DNA from: Nonlabens spongiae
Lineage (GTDB): Bacteria; Bacteroidota; Bacteroidia; Flavobacteriales; Flavobacteriaceae
Direction of reading: 5' to 3'
Assembly (NCBI RefSeq): GCF_002117125.1
Contig: NZ_CP019344.1
Span: forward strand, 2,260,501 to 2,324,500
DNA: 64,000 nt
Shown here: positions 1 through 8,773 of the stretch, piece after piece
Numbering within the stretch: position 1 is the stretch's first letter
How the letters are laid out: every line of letters starts with the position of its first letter
Position numbers and translations under genes: made by a program
The notes under the pieces: generated by a model
Seen by the model: only the letters and a program-made list of their open reading frames with translations
Databases searched by the model: none
Told to the model about the DNA's origin: nothing

Positions 1-2
1 AT

Positions 3-233
3 GCCATCATAGCTATGCGGGATCGCAAAGGCTGCACAAATGAATGGCCAGACTCTATACGATTAACGTATATTTTTAGCAAAAACGATCCTATCATCGA
101 TGACGAGATCATTTCAAATGAGGCTCGATTTTTAAACGCAGATCTTCATGAGCTCGATTCTGGACACATGGGAATCATAACCCACCCGAAACAAATCATT
201 GAGATTTTAAAACCTATTCTCCAGTTTCATTAA
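3..233 (+). CDS. C-terminal end of an alpha/beta-hydrolase-like protein (5' truncated by window edge)
   Basis: The frame is open from base 3, so this is the 3' end of a gene entering from outside; the ATG at 15 need not be its start. The fragment contains SKNDPIID followed about 30 residues later by SGHMGIITHP. That pairing is typical of the end of an alpha/beta hydrolase, where the Asp sits in an NDP-type turn and the catalytic His in a GH turn near the C terminus. The last 20 bases overlap the convergent thiL. Substrate cannot be inferred from this part. Confidence 0.55.
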   Translation, partial: AIIAMRDRKGCTNEWPDSIRLTYIFSKNDPIIDDEIISNEARFLNADLHELDSGHMGIITHPKQIIEILKPILQFH

Positions 234-1266
234 AACTGTTCCAGCCCAGAGCCTTGATTTCTACTTGCTCACCACCGCGCGTCACGAGATGCATACCGCT
301 CGAGGCAGGCAATGCATGACCTATGACGGTTAGGTTGGGATTGCCTTTGATCTTTTCATAATCGTTTTGAGAAATGGTGAAGAGCAGTTCATAATCCTCA
401 CCACCACTTAAAGCAATAGTCGTGCTGTCCAGATTAAATTCTTCACACGCATTGATCACCGTGGGATCTAGAGGGATCTTCTCTTCATAAATAGTCATTC
501 CCACCTCTGAACTTTTACATAAATGTATGATCTCAGAGCTCAAACCGTCTGAAAGATCAATCATAGCGGTAGGTTTAACATCGAGTTTCCTGAGCAACTC
601 TGGTATATCCTTACGAGCTTCAGGCTTGAGTTGACGCTCAATAAGGTAAGTGTAAGCCTCGATGTCTGGCTGGTTTTGAGGATTTTCTTTAAAAACCGCT
701 TTTTCTCTTTCTAGGATCTGCAATCCCATGTAAGCAGCGCCCAGATCTCCAGAAACCACGAGTAGATCGCCATCCTGAACTCCTGATCTTTTAGCGATGT
801 CTTCCTTCTTTTGCTCGCCCAGTGCGGTTATAGAAATTATGAGACCAGAAGTAGACGCTGTGGTGTCTCCACCTATCAAGTCCACCCCATAAATCTTACA
901 AGCCAGTTTCACACCCTCATACAACTCCTGAACTGCTTCTACAGGAAATCTATTAGAAATTGCGATAGAAACGGTAATCTGTTTTGCAACGGCGTTCATG
1001 GCATAAACGTCAGATAGATTTACGATGACCGCCTTATAACCTAAATGTTTGAGAGGTACATAGCTCAAATCAAAGTGTACGCCTTCCACCAGCATATCAG
1101 TGGTGATCACGGTGGCCTCGTTATGATGGATCACTGCAGCGTCATCACCTATGCCCGTAAGTGTACTTTCATTACCGATCTCAAGGTTTTGGGTAATATG
1201 GTCGATCAGCCCAAATTCTCCCAATTGCTCCACGGGAGTGCGTTGTGGATTTTTGTCTTCTATCAT
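214..1266 (-). CDS. thiL: thiamine-phosphate kinase ThiL
   Basis: Phosphorylates thiamine monophosphate to thiamine diphosphate with ATP, the last step of thiamine cofactor synthesis, in the cytoplasm. At 350 aa it is near the usual length for ThiL. Visible signatures of the AIR-synthase/ThiL fold are GIGDDA (residues 38-43), TTDMLVEGVHF (about 55-65), VNLSD (about 81), LIGGDT (about 131), MIDLSDGL (about 236) and SGGEDYELL (about 287). A TATTTTTG box at 1271-1278 on the minus strand lies only four bases before the ATG, so transcription could start almost at the start codon, but I see no matching -33 TTG. No TPP riboswitch is apparent upstream. Confidence 0.95.
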   Translation of the reverse strand: MIEDKNPQRTPVEQLGEFGLIDHITQNLEIGNESTLTGIGDDAAVIHHNEATVITTDMLVEGVHFDLSYVPLKHLGYKAVIVNLSDVYAMNAVAKQITVSIAISNRFPVEAVQELYEGVKLACKIYGVDLIGGDTTASTSGLIISITALGEQKKEDIAKRSGVQDGDLLVVSGDLGAAYMGLQILEREKAVFKENPQNQPDIEAYTYLIERQLKPEARKDIPELLRKLDVKPTAMIDLSDGLSSEIIHLCKSSEVGMTIYEEKIPLDPTVINACEEFNLDSTTIALSGGEDYELLFTISQNDYEKIKGNPNLTVIGHALPASSGMHLVTRGGEQVEIKALGWNSFNETGE

Positions 1267-1404
1267 ACTGCAAAAATAAAAGTCTTAGGGCGCACTCTCT
1301 TTAAAATCAAGCCAAGAAAATAGTATTGCAGTGATCTATAACTAAATACAATATACTCATTTAAGAATACCATTAATCAATCGACTAAGCCCTAAGCTGT
1401 ATTG

Positions 1405-1412
1405 TATATTTG
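1405..1412 (+). promoter_or_regulatory. -7 box (TATATTTG) upstream of the suf operon
   Basis: TATATTTG matches the Bacteroidetes -7 consensus TAnnTTTG exactly and ends 17 bases before the sufA ATG. A clear -33 TTG at the usual distance is missing, so this is a partial promoter call. Confidence 0.45.
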
Positions 1413-1429
1413 TATTTATTCAAATTATT

Positions 1430-1762
1430 ATGATGATAAGTGTTTCAGAAACTGCAAAAAGTAAGCTTGCCCAACTCATGAGTGAGGAGGGATATGCAAT
1501 AGATACAGATTTTGTGCGCGTGGGAGTTAAAAGTGGCGGTTGCAGCGGTCTATCTTATGATTTGAAATTTGACCGTGAATCAACTGATACTGATAAGATT
1601 TTTGAAGCTAACGAGGTGAAAATCGCAGTCGACAAAAAGAGTTTTCTTTATCTAGTAGGCACCACCCTAGAATACAGTGGCGGCCTTAATGGAAAAGGAT
1701 TTGTCTTTAACAATCCCAACGCTCAGCGCACATGTGGCTGTGGAGAGAGCTTCAGTTTATAA
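1430..1762 (+). CDS. sufA: A-type iron-sulfur carrier (SufA/HesB/IscA family)
   Basis: Small A-type carrier that accepts or hands on Fe-S clusters from the SufBCD scaffold. The three conserved cysteines are present: C38 in GGCSGL and C102/C104 in the C-terminal CGCGESF. Length 110 aa is normal for the family. Two adjacent ATGs (1430 and 1433) are possible starts. It is the first gene of the operon sufA-sufB-lipoprotein-sufC-sufD, all on the plus strand. The name sufA is assigned from context; the sequence alone says only HesB/IscA family. Confidence 0.9.
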   Translation: MMISVSETAKSKLAQLMSEEGYAIDTDFVRVGVKSGGCSGLSYDLKFDRESTDTDKIFEANEVKIAVDKKSFLYLVGTTLEYSGGLNGKGFVFNNPNAQRTCGCGESFSL

Positions 1763-1781
1763 TAAAGTTTTAGGATTGTCA

Positions 1782-1797
1782 CGCTTTCGCGAAAGCG
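1782..1797. repeat. iterated palindrome CGCTTTCGCGAAAGCG, copy 1 (sufA-sufB gap)
   Basis: Perfect 16-bp palindrome in the 57-bp gap between sufA and sufB, followed by GAAACAAAA. One of 17 related sites in the window. Confidence 0.95.
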
Positions 1798-1819
1798 GAA
1801 ACAAAAACTAAGAAAAGAA

Positions 1820-3268
1820 ATGTCAAAATATACAGAAGAAGAATTACAGAAAGAACTGGAGACTAAAGAATATGAGTATGGTTTCTATACTGATATCGAG
1901 TCAGACACGATCCCAGTGGGGTTGAGCGAAGACGTCATCAGGGCAATATCTGCAAAAAAAGATGAGCCAGAGTGGATGCTGGAATGGCGACTTGAATCCT
2001 ACAGGCACTTTGTTTCCATGCACGAGCCAGAATGGGCAAACGTGCATTATGAAAAGCCAGATCTTCAGTCCATATCTTACTATTCTGCTCCAAATAAAAA
2101 ACCGAAATACGACAGTCTAGATGAAGTTGATCCAGAATTATTGGAAACCTTTAACAAGCTGGGTATCTCACTAGACGAGCAAAAGAAACTTGCCGGAGTA
2201 GCTGTTGATATCGTGATGGATTCTGTTTCTGTAGCGACAACATTTAAGGAAACGCTCGCTGAGAAGGGGATCATCTTTTGCCCCATTTCTGAAGCCATTC
2301 AAAAGCATCAAGAGCTGGTTAAGAAATATCTGGGAACGGTAATTCCACAACGGGATAATTATTATGCAGCGTTGAACAGTGCCGTTTTTTCAGACGGTTC
2401 TTTTTGCTATATTCCAAAAGGTGTGCGTTGCCCTATGGAACTAAGCACCTACTTCAGAATCAATCAAGCCGGTACCGGACAGTTTGAACGTACCCTAGTC
2501 ATTGCAGATGAAGGTAGTTATGTGAGTTACCTTGAAGGTTGTACGGCACCCATGAGAGATGAAAATCAGCTGCACGCAGCTTGTGTGGAACTGATTGCTC
2601 TAGATGGTGCCGAGATTAAGTATTCAACGGTACAGAACTGGTATCCTGGAAACAAAGAAGGTAAAGGAGGCGTCTACAACTTTGTAACAAAAAGAGGACT
2701 TTGCGAGAAAGATGCAAAAATCTCTTGGACCCAAGTAGAAACCGGTAGTGCGGTAACATGGAAATACCCCAGTTGTGTGCTCAAGGGAGATAATTCAGTA
2801 GGTGAGTTTTATTCTATCGCTGTAACTAACAACTTTCAGCAGGCTGATACGGGAACTAAAATGGTGCACTTAGGTAAAAACACTAAGTCTACTATTATTT
2901 CTAAAGGTATAAGTGCTGGAAAGTCTCAAAACAGTTATCGTGGGCTGGTTCAAATACAACCTCGTGCTAAAAATGCACGTAATTTTTCACAGTGCGATAG
3001 TTTATTGATGGGTAACGAGTGTGGGGCGCATACGTTCCCGTACATTGAAACAAAGAACAACAGCGCCAAAGTCGAGCATGAGGCCACTACCAGTAAGATT
3101 GGTGAAGACCAGATATTTTACTGTAATCAACGTGGGATCGATACGGAGAAGGCCATTGCATTGATCGTAAATGGTTTTTCAAAGGAAGTCTTGAATAAGC
3201 TACCTATGGAATTTGCAGTGGAGGCCCAAAAGCTTCTTGAAATCAGCCTAGAGGGATCAGTAGGATAA
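1820..3268 (+). CDS. sufB: Fe-S cluster assembly scaffold subunit SufB
   Basis: Subunit of the SufBCD scaffold, on which sulfur delivered by SufS/SufE is built into Fe-S clusters. Length 482 aa fits SufB. The C-terminal half carries the beta-helix core with [34 protein letters not shown] and the family end motif [17 protein letters not shown] conserved cysteine lies in SQCDSLLMG. It follows sufA after a 57-bp gap holding the iterated palindrome. The next gene is an unexpected lipoprotein rather than sufC. Confidence 0.97.
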   Translation: MSKYTEEELQKELETKEYEYGFYTDIESDTIPVGLSEDVIRAISAKKDEPEWMLEWRLESYRHFVSMHEPEWANVHYEKPDLQSISYYSAPNKKPKYDSLDEVDPELLETFNKLGISLDEQKKLAGVAVDIVMDSVSVATTFKETLAEKGIIFCPISEAIQKHQELVKKYLGTVIPQRDNYYAALNSAVFSDGSFCYIPKGVRCPMELSTYFRINQAGTGQFERTLVIADEGSYVSYLEGCTAPMRDENQLHAACVELIALDGAEIKYSTVQNWYPGNKEGKGGVYNFVTKRGLCEKDAKISWTQVETGSAVTWKYPSCVLKGDNSVGEFYSIAVTNNFQQADTGTKMVHLGKNTKSTIISKGISAGKSQNSYRGLVQIQPRAKNARNFSQCDSLLMGNECGAHTFPYIETKNNSAKVEHEATTSKIGEDQIFYCNQRGIDTEKAIALIVNGFSKEVLNKLPMEFAVEAQKLLEISLEGSVG

Positions 3269-3284
3269 ATCACAAGTCATTATC

Positions 3285-3731
3285 ATGAAAAAGTTATTTT
3301 CTGTTTTGCTGGTGCTATTAATACTAGCCAGTTGTAAAAACAACTCCTCAAAACAATCAGATGAAGAAATAACCGAAATTCAAGAAGTCAAAGAAATTCC
3401 AGTTCCTGAAGGTCAGCAACGCTATGAAGGAGATTTTGTTTATGCGGTAGACGCAGCTGTGCTCACGGCAAACAATAATTTCTATGCCGTGAAGATCGAT
3501 TCCATGATGAAGAAACTTAACAGCATAGCTGAAGCTCTCAAGGAAAATGAATATGATGCCGTTAACGTGGTCATACACGGTATCGAAGAACCTAATCCCA
3601 TGCGAGTGGAAACCGGAGAGGGTTGGGAAAAAATGATCACCATCAAAAAAATTATTGAAGTAACGCCTGCAATCAACTCGCAGGTAATCACTACAGGAAA
3701 CCGTAAACTTCCTAAAAACGACACAAAGTAA
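3285..3731 (+). CDS. lipoprotein with an NlpE-C-terminal-like (OB-fold) domain inside the suf operon
   Basis: A 148-aa protein with a lipoprotein signal peptide ending LASC (Cys17), so it should be anchored in the cell envelope. After an acidic spacer (residues 22-42) comes one domain running from [14 protein letters not shown] to [11 protein letters not shown]. By eye this follows the pattern of the NlpE C-terminal OB-fold: an F-Y-x-x-D-A strand, a tyrosine-valine strand, and a closing K-x-I-x-V strand. The Cys usual after the first strand of that domain is absent. This assignment is my inference. It sits 16 bp after sufB and 2 bp before sufC, so it is co-transcribed with cytoplasmic cluster-assembly genes. 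Function unknown. Confidence 0.8.
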   Translation: MKKLFSVLLVLLILASCKNNSSKQSDEEITEIQEVKEIPVPEGQQRYEGDFVYAVDAAVLTANNNFYAVKIDSMMKKLNSIAEALKENEYDAVNVVIHGIEEPNPMRVETGEGWEKMITIKKIIEVTPAINSQVITTGNRKLPKNDTK

Positions 3732-3733
3732 TT

Positions 3734-4489
3734 ATGTTAAGGATAAAGAATCTACACGCCTCTATCGAGGACAAGGATATTTTAAAAGGTATCAATCTTG
3801 AAGTCAACCCGGGTGAGGTTCACGCGATCATGGGACCTAATGGCTCAGGAAAATCCACTCTTGCGAGTGTGATCGCAGGTCGCGAGGATTATGAAATGAC
3901 ACAAGGAGAGATTGTACTTGAAGGTGAGGACATCAGCGAGATGGATCCCGATGAACGTGCCCACAAAGGTGTTTTCCTTTCATTTCAATACCCGGTAGAG
4001 ATTCCTGGGGTGAGCGTGACTAACTTCATGAAAACTGCCATCAATGAGACCCGCAAGGCTCAAGGCAAGGAAGAAATGACCGCAAAGGATATGCTCAAGT
4101 TGATACGCGAGAAATCTGAGATGCTTGAGATAGACCGTAAATTCTTATCACGTTCACTTAATGAGGGATTCTCTGGCGGTGAAAAGAAGCGTAACGAGAT
4201 CTTTCAGATGGCCATGCTGGAACCTAAGCTTTCTATTCTGGATGAAACAGACTCAGGTCTGGATATAGACGCATTGCGTATCGTTGCAAATGGTGTTAAC
4301 AAGCTTCGTAGTGAGGATAATGCGACGATTGTGATCACGCATTACCAGAGACTTTTGGACTACATTGTTCCTGATTACGTACACGTTCTCTACAATGGGA
4401 AGATCGTTAAATCTGGCGGCAAGGAGCTAGCTCTTGAGTTGGAAAAACGTGGATACGACTGGATCAAGGAAGAGGCTGCGACAGTTTAG
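3734..4489 (+). CDS. sufC: Fe-S cluster assembly ATPase SufC
   Basis: ABC-type ATPase of the SufBCD complex; ATP hydrolysis drives the scaffold rearrangement. Walker A is GPNGSGKS (residues 34-41), the signature motif is FSGGEKKR, and the Walker B region is [25 protein letters not shown] is characteristic of SufC. A conserved His lies in [12 protein letters not shown]. Length 251 aa is normal. It begins 2 bp after the lipoprotein stop. Confidence 0.98.
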   Translation: MLRIKNLHASIEDKDILKGINLEVNPGEVHAIMGPNGSGKSTLASVIAGREDYEMTQGEIVLEGEDISEMDPDERAHKGVFLSFQYPVEIPGVSVTNFMKTAINETRKAQGKEEMTAKDMLKLIREKSEMLEIDRKFLSRSLNEGFSGGEKKRNEIFQMAMLEPKLSILDETDSGLDIDALRIVANGVNKLRSEDNATIVITHYQRLLDYIVPDYVHVLYNGKIVKSGGKELALELEKRGYDWIKEEAATV

Positions 4490-4518
4490 AAAATAGGCAG
4501 TAAGGATTAAATGGAGTA

Positions 4519-4574
4519 CGCTTTCGCGCCTGCCTGCCTGGCGAAAAATACAGGCACGACAGGCAGGAAAGCGT
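4519..4574. repeat. iterated palindrome interrupted at its centre by a 38-40 bp insertion (sufC-sufD gap)
   Basis: The left arm CGCTTTCGCG (4519-4529, approximate edge) and right arm GAAAGCG (4568-4574) are separated by about 38 extra bases rich in CCTG/CAGG repeats that can themselves fold (GCCTGCCTG against CAGGCAGG). The flanks (GTA before, TAACAAAAA after) match intact copies. It fills most of the gap between sufC and sufD. Confidence 0.8.
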
Positions 4575-4590
4575 AACAAAAATCAACAGT

Positions 4591-5904
4591 ATGAGTTTCA
4601 AAGAAAACGTTCTTTCCTCTTTTATGGCGCTTGAAAATCAAGTGGATACGGAAAGTTATGTACACGGTATAAGAAATAGAGCTCTGGGGGAGTTTGAGAA
4701 AAAAGGCCTTCCACAGAAGAAGGACGAAGCTTATAAATACACCTCACTGAAATCACTCTTCAATAAAGAGTACACCATGTTCCCCAAACATGAGAGCTCT
4801 CTAGAATATTCAGACATACAGAAGTATCTAGTTCATAACATTGATACCTACCGGGTGGTATTTATCGATGGAGTTTACAGCTCTTACCTTTCTCAAACTA
4901 CGCACGATAAATATGATGTTTGCTTGATGTCCAGCGCATTGACAAATCCTAAGTATGCGGAGGTCATAGAAAAATATTACGACAAGATTGCTGGTAAAGA
5001 TGGGGTAGCCTCCCTTAATACGGCTTTTGCTAAAGAAGGAGCTTATATCAAAATAGGCGATGACATTTCGGTACGCAAGCCTATTGAAGTGGTTTATTTC
5101 ACAACTGGTAAAGAGAACAATCTCATTGTCCAGCCGCGTAATCTAGTGGTTGTGGGTAGAAATTCTCAAGTACAGATTGTTGAACGCCACCAGAGCTTAA
5201 CGAGCAATGCTGTATTTACCAACTCTGTAACTGAGATTTTTGCTGATCGAGATGCCGTAGTTGATTATTACAAAATCCAGAACGACAAGCTGGAAGCTTC
5301 CTTAATAGATCATACAAGCGCTGAGCAACAACATGGAAGTGAAGTTAGGCTTCACACCTTTTCATTTGGTGGTGCGCTTACGCGAAATAACCTCAACTTC
5401 TATCAAAAAGGGCAGCATTGCAACTCTCTTTTAAATGGTGTTACTATTATTGAAGGCAAGCAGCATGTGGATCACAGTACACTTGTTCACCACACTGCAG
5501 AAAACTGCACAAGCTATCAAGAGTACAAGCAAATCTTTGATGATAAATCTGTAGGTGTATTTAATGGAAAGGTGCTTGTAGATAAAGTTGCCCAAAAAAT
5601 TAATGCCTTCCAGCAAAATAATAACGTTTTAATAAGTGATAAAGCAACCATCAACGCAAAGCCGCAATTAGAAATTTTTGCTGATGATGTAAGCTGCTCG
5701 CATGGTTGTACTATAGGACAACTGGACGAGGACGCTTTATTCTACATGCAATCTCGTGGCATACCGCTTAAAGAGGCCAGAGCTTTACTCATGTTTGCAT
5801 TTGCAAATAGCGTTTTGGAAAGCGTGAGAATTCCCGAAATCAAAACTAAGGTGACAAAATTGATCGCTAAGAAGTTGGGAGTGGACATTGGGTTTGACTT
5901 ATAA
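4591..5904 (+). CDS. sufD: Fe-S cluster assembly protein SufD
   Basis: Partner of SufB in the SufBCD scaffold. Length 437 aa is typical. It shares the C-terminal beta-helix with SufB: HGCTIGQLDEDALFYMQSRG near residue 370-390 and the family His in VDHSTLVHHTAENC. It is the last gene of this suf block. The usual companions sufS and sufE are not next to it but lie near the right edge of the window on the other strand. Confidence 0.97.
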   Translation: MSFKENVLSSFMALENQVDTESYVHGIRNRALGEFEKKGLPQKKDEAYKYTSLKSLFNKEYTMFPKHESSLEYSDIQKYLVHNIDTYRVVFIDGVYSSYLSQTTHDKYDVCLMSSALTNPKYAEVIEKYYDKIAGKDGVASLNTAFAKEGAYIKIGDDISVRKPIEVVYFTTGKENNLIVQPRNLVVVGRNSQVQIVERHQSLTSNAVFTNSVTEIFADRDAVVDYYKIQNDKLEASLIDHTSAEQQHGSEVRLHTFSFGGALTRNNLNFYQKGQHCNSLLNGVTIIEGKQHVDHSTLVHHTAENCTSYQEYKQIFDDKSVGVFNGKVLVDKVAQKINAFQQNNNVLISDKATINAKPQLEIFADDVSCSHGCTIGQLDEDALFYMQSRGIPLKEARALLMFAFANSVLESVRIPEIKTKVTKLIAKKLGVDIGFDL

Positions 5905-6041
5905 TTAATTTTATCGTTGAACAACGTTTTCATTAAGGTATTTACCTTAATTTTAATACTCATTGTATAAATATTATCATTTTTACTTGCCTATTATGGT
6001 TTTTGAACTAATATTTGACCCGTTAATCAACAATTAATATT

Positions 6042-6629
6042 ATGAAAAAACTATTACTTACAGCAGTTATCGCGCTTTGTGGACTAGGTCTAACTAATGC
6101 GCAAGAAATTGATTTTGGAGTTCAAGCAGGTGTGAACTTTGCAACTTTTAACGGAGATGATATTGAAGATGCAGATGGTAGAACAGGAATCAACGTTGGT
6201 GTTACTGGAGAGTACATGTTCAACGATTCTTTTGCTTTATTTTCTGGTGTTATCTACTCCATGCAAGGATTACAGGCTGAAGAAAATGGGTTTGAGGAAA
6301 AAATTAAGTTGGACTATTTAAATGTTCCTATTTTAGGAAAATTCTATCTTGGAGGATCTGGTTTCTCTATTGATGCTGGTCCACAAGTGGGCTTCTTAAT
6401 CAATGATGAATATACTCTTGAAGGCAACGGTGAGGAAGTTTCTGAAGAGACTGATGCTGAAAGTATAGATTTAAGCGTTGGTGGTGGTCTTTCTTACAAA
6501 TTTTTGGAAGGCACTACTCTAGAAGGCCTTTCTGTAGGAGCGAGATACATGCAAGGACTATCCGGAATAGGTGAAGATGTAGACATATTTAACTCTGTTT
6601 TGTCGATCAACCTCGGATATAGATTTTAA
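6042..6629 (+). CDS. outer-membrane beta-barrel protein (PorT/OmpX-like)
   Basis: A 195-aa exported protein. Signal peptide residues 1-20 end in TNA before QEIDFG, a classic signal peptidase I site. The mature part alternates aromatic/hydrophobic strands with glycine and acidic loops (GVQAGVNFATF, GVTGEYMFND, GGGLSYKF) and ends in a strand finishing YRF, as outer-membrane barrels do. This matches the small porin-like beta-barrel family common in flavobacteria. It is a single-gene unit, followed by a strong terminator. Ligand or role cannot be read from the sequence. Confidence 0.8.
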   Translation: MKKLLLTAVIALCGLGLTNAQEIDFGVQAGVNFATFNGDDIEDADGRTGINVGVTGEYMFNDSFALFSGVIYSMQGLQAEENGFEEKIKLDYLNVPILGKFYLGGSGFSIDAGPQVGFLINDEYTLEGNGEEVSEETDAESIDLSVGGGLSYKFLEGTTLEGLSVGARYMQGLSGIGEDVDIFNSVLSINLGYRF

Positions 6630-6650
6630 TACGAATCAAACTGATTTCAA

Positions 6651-6681
6651 AACGCTTGATCAAATGATCAAGCGTTTTTTT
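6651..6681. terminator. rho-independent terminator
   Basis: A 12-bp perfect stem AACGCTTGATCA / TGATCAAGCGTT with a 2-base loop, followed by T5; the A-run on the other side makes it usable by the convergent GT9 gene too. Confidence 0.9.
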
Positions 6682-6692
6682 ATTGTGATAAT

Positions 6693-7721
6693 TTAAAGTA
6701 CTTCCCTCAACCGCTTTACAACTCGTGATATTTTAATCGAATTGGTCACTTTCAAATAGCCTTTGACTTTCTCGTTCCCAAAAACAGAAGTCGGCAGTAA
6801 AGGAAACTTTTCTCTGTCTGCACAAATTTGATTCTCATCAGGTTGAGCATAAGGAGCAAAACCTGCGTAGGGATGTGTATTTCCCCATAACGTTATCGTA
6901 GGTACATTAAATAGTGCAGCAAGATGGCCGTTCCCGCTATCCATGGCAATCATGGCGTCGAGATTAGAAATAACATCCAGCTCTTCTTCAAAGGTAAATT
7001 TCCCAGCCATGTTAAAGACCTGAGAAGTGGTAGCCGCAACAAGGTCTAGTTTTCTCTCTTCTTGTTTTCCGCCACCTATCAAAATGATCTTCACATCAAA
7101 TTCACTGGCAATACGTTGTGTAATTTTACGAGCGCGCTTGACTGTTAGAGCCTTTGTTTTATGCGCTGCAAATGGAGCAAAACCGATCCATTTAGTCGAC
7201 TTCTCTCCCAGGACTTCCTTTATTTTTTGAGATAGATCCCGTCTAGATAAAAATGCATTTTTCTCTAGCTGAAATTGAAATCCAGCTTTATGGAATACCT
7301 GCAGGTAACGTTCTGTTGTATGGGCTAAAGGTTGGAAAAAATTGGGGTCTTTGACAAGTCTTTTTTTCTCTGAACGGCCCTTATCGATGGTAAATATTCT
7401 TGCTTTTTTGGTTAGACCTCGCACAACCTTAGTTCGCAAAACATTATGCAGATCTAGAAAAGTTTCTATTTCCAGCGCATTGATCTCTCGAGATAATCTT
7501 ACTAATCCAGGCAAGCCCTTATGACGTCCCTTTAAATCTGCTTCTATGAGATTTACCTGTTCCAAATCTCTAAAAAGCGCAAAAAATCGCTTTTGTGTCA
7601 GTAGAAAAACCTCAATTGATGGATACGATTTATTCAGTGCCAGAAGCACAGGCACCACCATGGCTACATCTCCCATTGCGCTAAGACGGGAGACTAAAAT
7701 CCTTCTAGGAACAACTGGCAT
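6693..7721 (-). CDS. glycosyltransferase family 9 (heptosyltransferase-like)
   Basis: ADP-heptose:LPS heptosyltransferase fold (GT9), expected to add a sugar to the LPS core on the inner face of the inner membrane. N-terminal ILVSRLSAMGDVAMVVPVL is the GT-B N-domain signature and DSGNGHLAALFNVPTITLWG (about 260-280) is the conserved C-domain donor-site motif, followed by a G-x-x-x-P-Y region. Length 342 aa fits. It ends 7 bp after the DUF4254 gene, so they form an operon; this pairing recurs in Bacteroidetes. The sugar is not predictable. Confidence 0.88.
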   Translation of the reverse strand: MPVVPRRILVSRLSAMGDVAMVVPVLLALNKSYPSIEVFLLTQKRFFALFRDLEQVNLIEADLKGRHKGLPGLVRLSREINALEIETFLDLHNVLRTKVVRGLTKKARIFTIDKGRSEKKRLVKDPNFFQPLAHTTERYLQVFHKAGFQFQLEKNAFLSRRDLSQKIKEVLGEKSTKWIGFAPFAAHKTKALTVKRARKITQRIASEFDVKIILIGGGKQEERKLDLVAATTSQVFNMAGKFTFEEELDVISNLDAMIAMDSGNGHLAALFNVPTITLWGNTHPYAGFAPYAQPDENQICADREKFPLLPTSVFGNEKVKGYLKVTNSIKISRVVKRLREVL

Positions 7722-7728
7722 TTACTCG

Positions 7729-8337
7729 CTACTTGCTGTTGCGCAATACTGGATTTAGCTCGTCGTCATTGTACATTTTCATCTGCTTATAGACTTTCAT
7801 GTGCTTTTCACCATTTGAGATATCTTCCAGCAATTGATCGAGAGCAGAGCTCAAATCTTTACGTTGTTCCAGTAAAACCTGAAGTTTTGCATCACACGCA
7901 ATTCTATGGTCCTCACTAGCATCTTGCCGAGTTGCCTCCAGATGCATGTGATAAATCTTCAAGGCAAGAATGGACAAGCGATCTACAGCCCAGGCGGGAC
8001 TTTCTGTGTTAATGGTCGCATCATCCTTAACCGCGACATCGCTATATTTTTTGAGAAAATAGCTATCTATATATTCTACCGTATCGGTTCTGTCTTGATT
8101 GCTAGCGTCAATTTTCCTTTTGAGTTTCAGAGCTGCTTCAGGCTTAATATTAGGATCCCTTATGATGTCTTCATAGGCCCACTGGACCGTATCAATCCAG
8201 CATTTACGATACAATAAATGCTCGATGAGCTCTGAATTACGATCGTAGGGATTGTTGAATTCCTGATCGACAGAGTCAATCTCCTTGTATTTTTTAATAA
8301 CCTCCTGAAAGATAGTATTTGCCTTCTCTGAAAACAT
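7729..8337 (-). CDS. DUF4254 family protein
   Basis: A 202-aa, mostly alpha-helical cytoplasmic protein without signal peptide or membrane segment. Motifs such as LYRKCWIDTVQWAYED, DRLSILALKIYHM and the C-terminal DISNGEKHMKVYKQMKMYND are those I associate with DUF4254, a Bacteroidetes family found next to heptosyltransferases. It is the promoter-proximal gene of the operon with the GT9 gene. A TATATTTG -7 box lies at 8355-8362 on the minus strand, 17 bp before the ATG, without a clear -33 element. Function unknown; a link to LPS core synthesis is inferred from context only. Confidence 0.85.
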   Translation of the reverse strand: MFSEKANTIFQEVIKKYKEIDSVDQEFNNPYDRNSELIEHLLYRKCWIDTVQWAYEDIIRDPNIKPEAALKLKRKIDASNQDRTDTVEYIDSYFLKKYSDVAVKDDATINTESPAWAVDRLSILALKIYHMHLEATRQDASEDHRIACDAKLQVLLEQRKDLSSALDQLLEDISNGEKHMKVYKQMKMYNDDELNPVLRNSK

Positions 8338-8505
8338 AAGTCATTTTTAGATTACAAATATAAAGAGATCTTGACCGGCTTTCAGGCACCGCAACACTTT
8401 AGGGGTTGATTAAGTTTTCCTAAAAACTTTTGGCAAATCCCAAAAAATGATTAATTCCATTTATTATGTATTATTTTTGCCGTTCCAATAAGAATTTGAA
8501 ACAAG

Positions 8506-8748
8506 ATGAAAGAAGTTTTTGAGGCAATTGCATGGTTTCACGAGGAGGTTCTCTTCGTTCCTTTTGATGCGTTGAGAGAATTGGAAAATGATAACTGGTG
8601 GCTGGCAAATACAATAACCTGGATATCTATTATCATACTATGTGTTGCTGTAGGCTACTGGATGAAGCAGCTTCGCATCTTTGAGCAAAATGGTGAAGAG
8701 GACAAAACTCAAACTGCTCACTCCTTCCTAGGAAAGAATCAGCAGTAA
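8506..8748 (+). CDS. DUF6341-type small membrane protein
   Basis: An 80-aa protein with one transmembrane segment (about residues 36-55, TITWISIIILCVAVGYW), a hydrophilic N terminus rich in aromatic residues (AIAWFHEEVLFVPFDALREL) and a polar C-terminal tail. It resembles the flavobacterial DUF6341 family, often misannotated as uracil phosphoribosyltransferase because it sits near nucleotide genes; there is no PRPP-binding motif here. It is convergent with purD. Function unknown. Confidence 0.8.
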   Translation: MKEVFEAIAWFHEEVLFVPFDALRELENDNWWLANTITWISIIILCVAVGYWMKQLRIFEQNGEEDKTQTAHSFLGKNQQ

Positions 8749-8773
8749 GATTTACAGAATTGAAATAACGAGT

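Noticed and set aside
1267..1429. TPP riboswitch near thiL
   Set aside because: I see neither the conserved CTGAGA nor the ACCTGATC-type segments of a THI element on either strand.
1782..1797. The iterated palindrome as an ordinary rho-independent terminator
   Set aside because: No loop, no consistent T-run after it, and half of the copies are inside genes, so termination cannot be its general role.
8506..8748. Uracil phosphoribosyltransferase label for the 80-aa protein
   Set aside because: No PRPP loop and one membrane helix; the label is a known misannotation of this small family.
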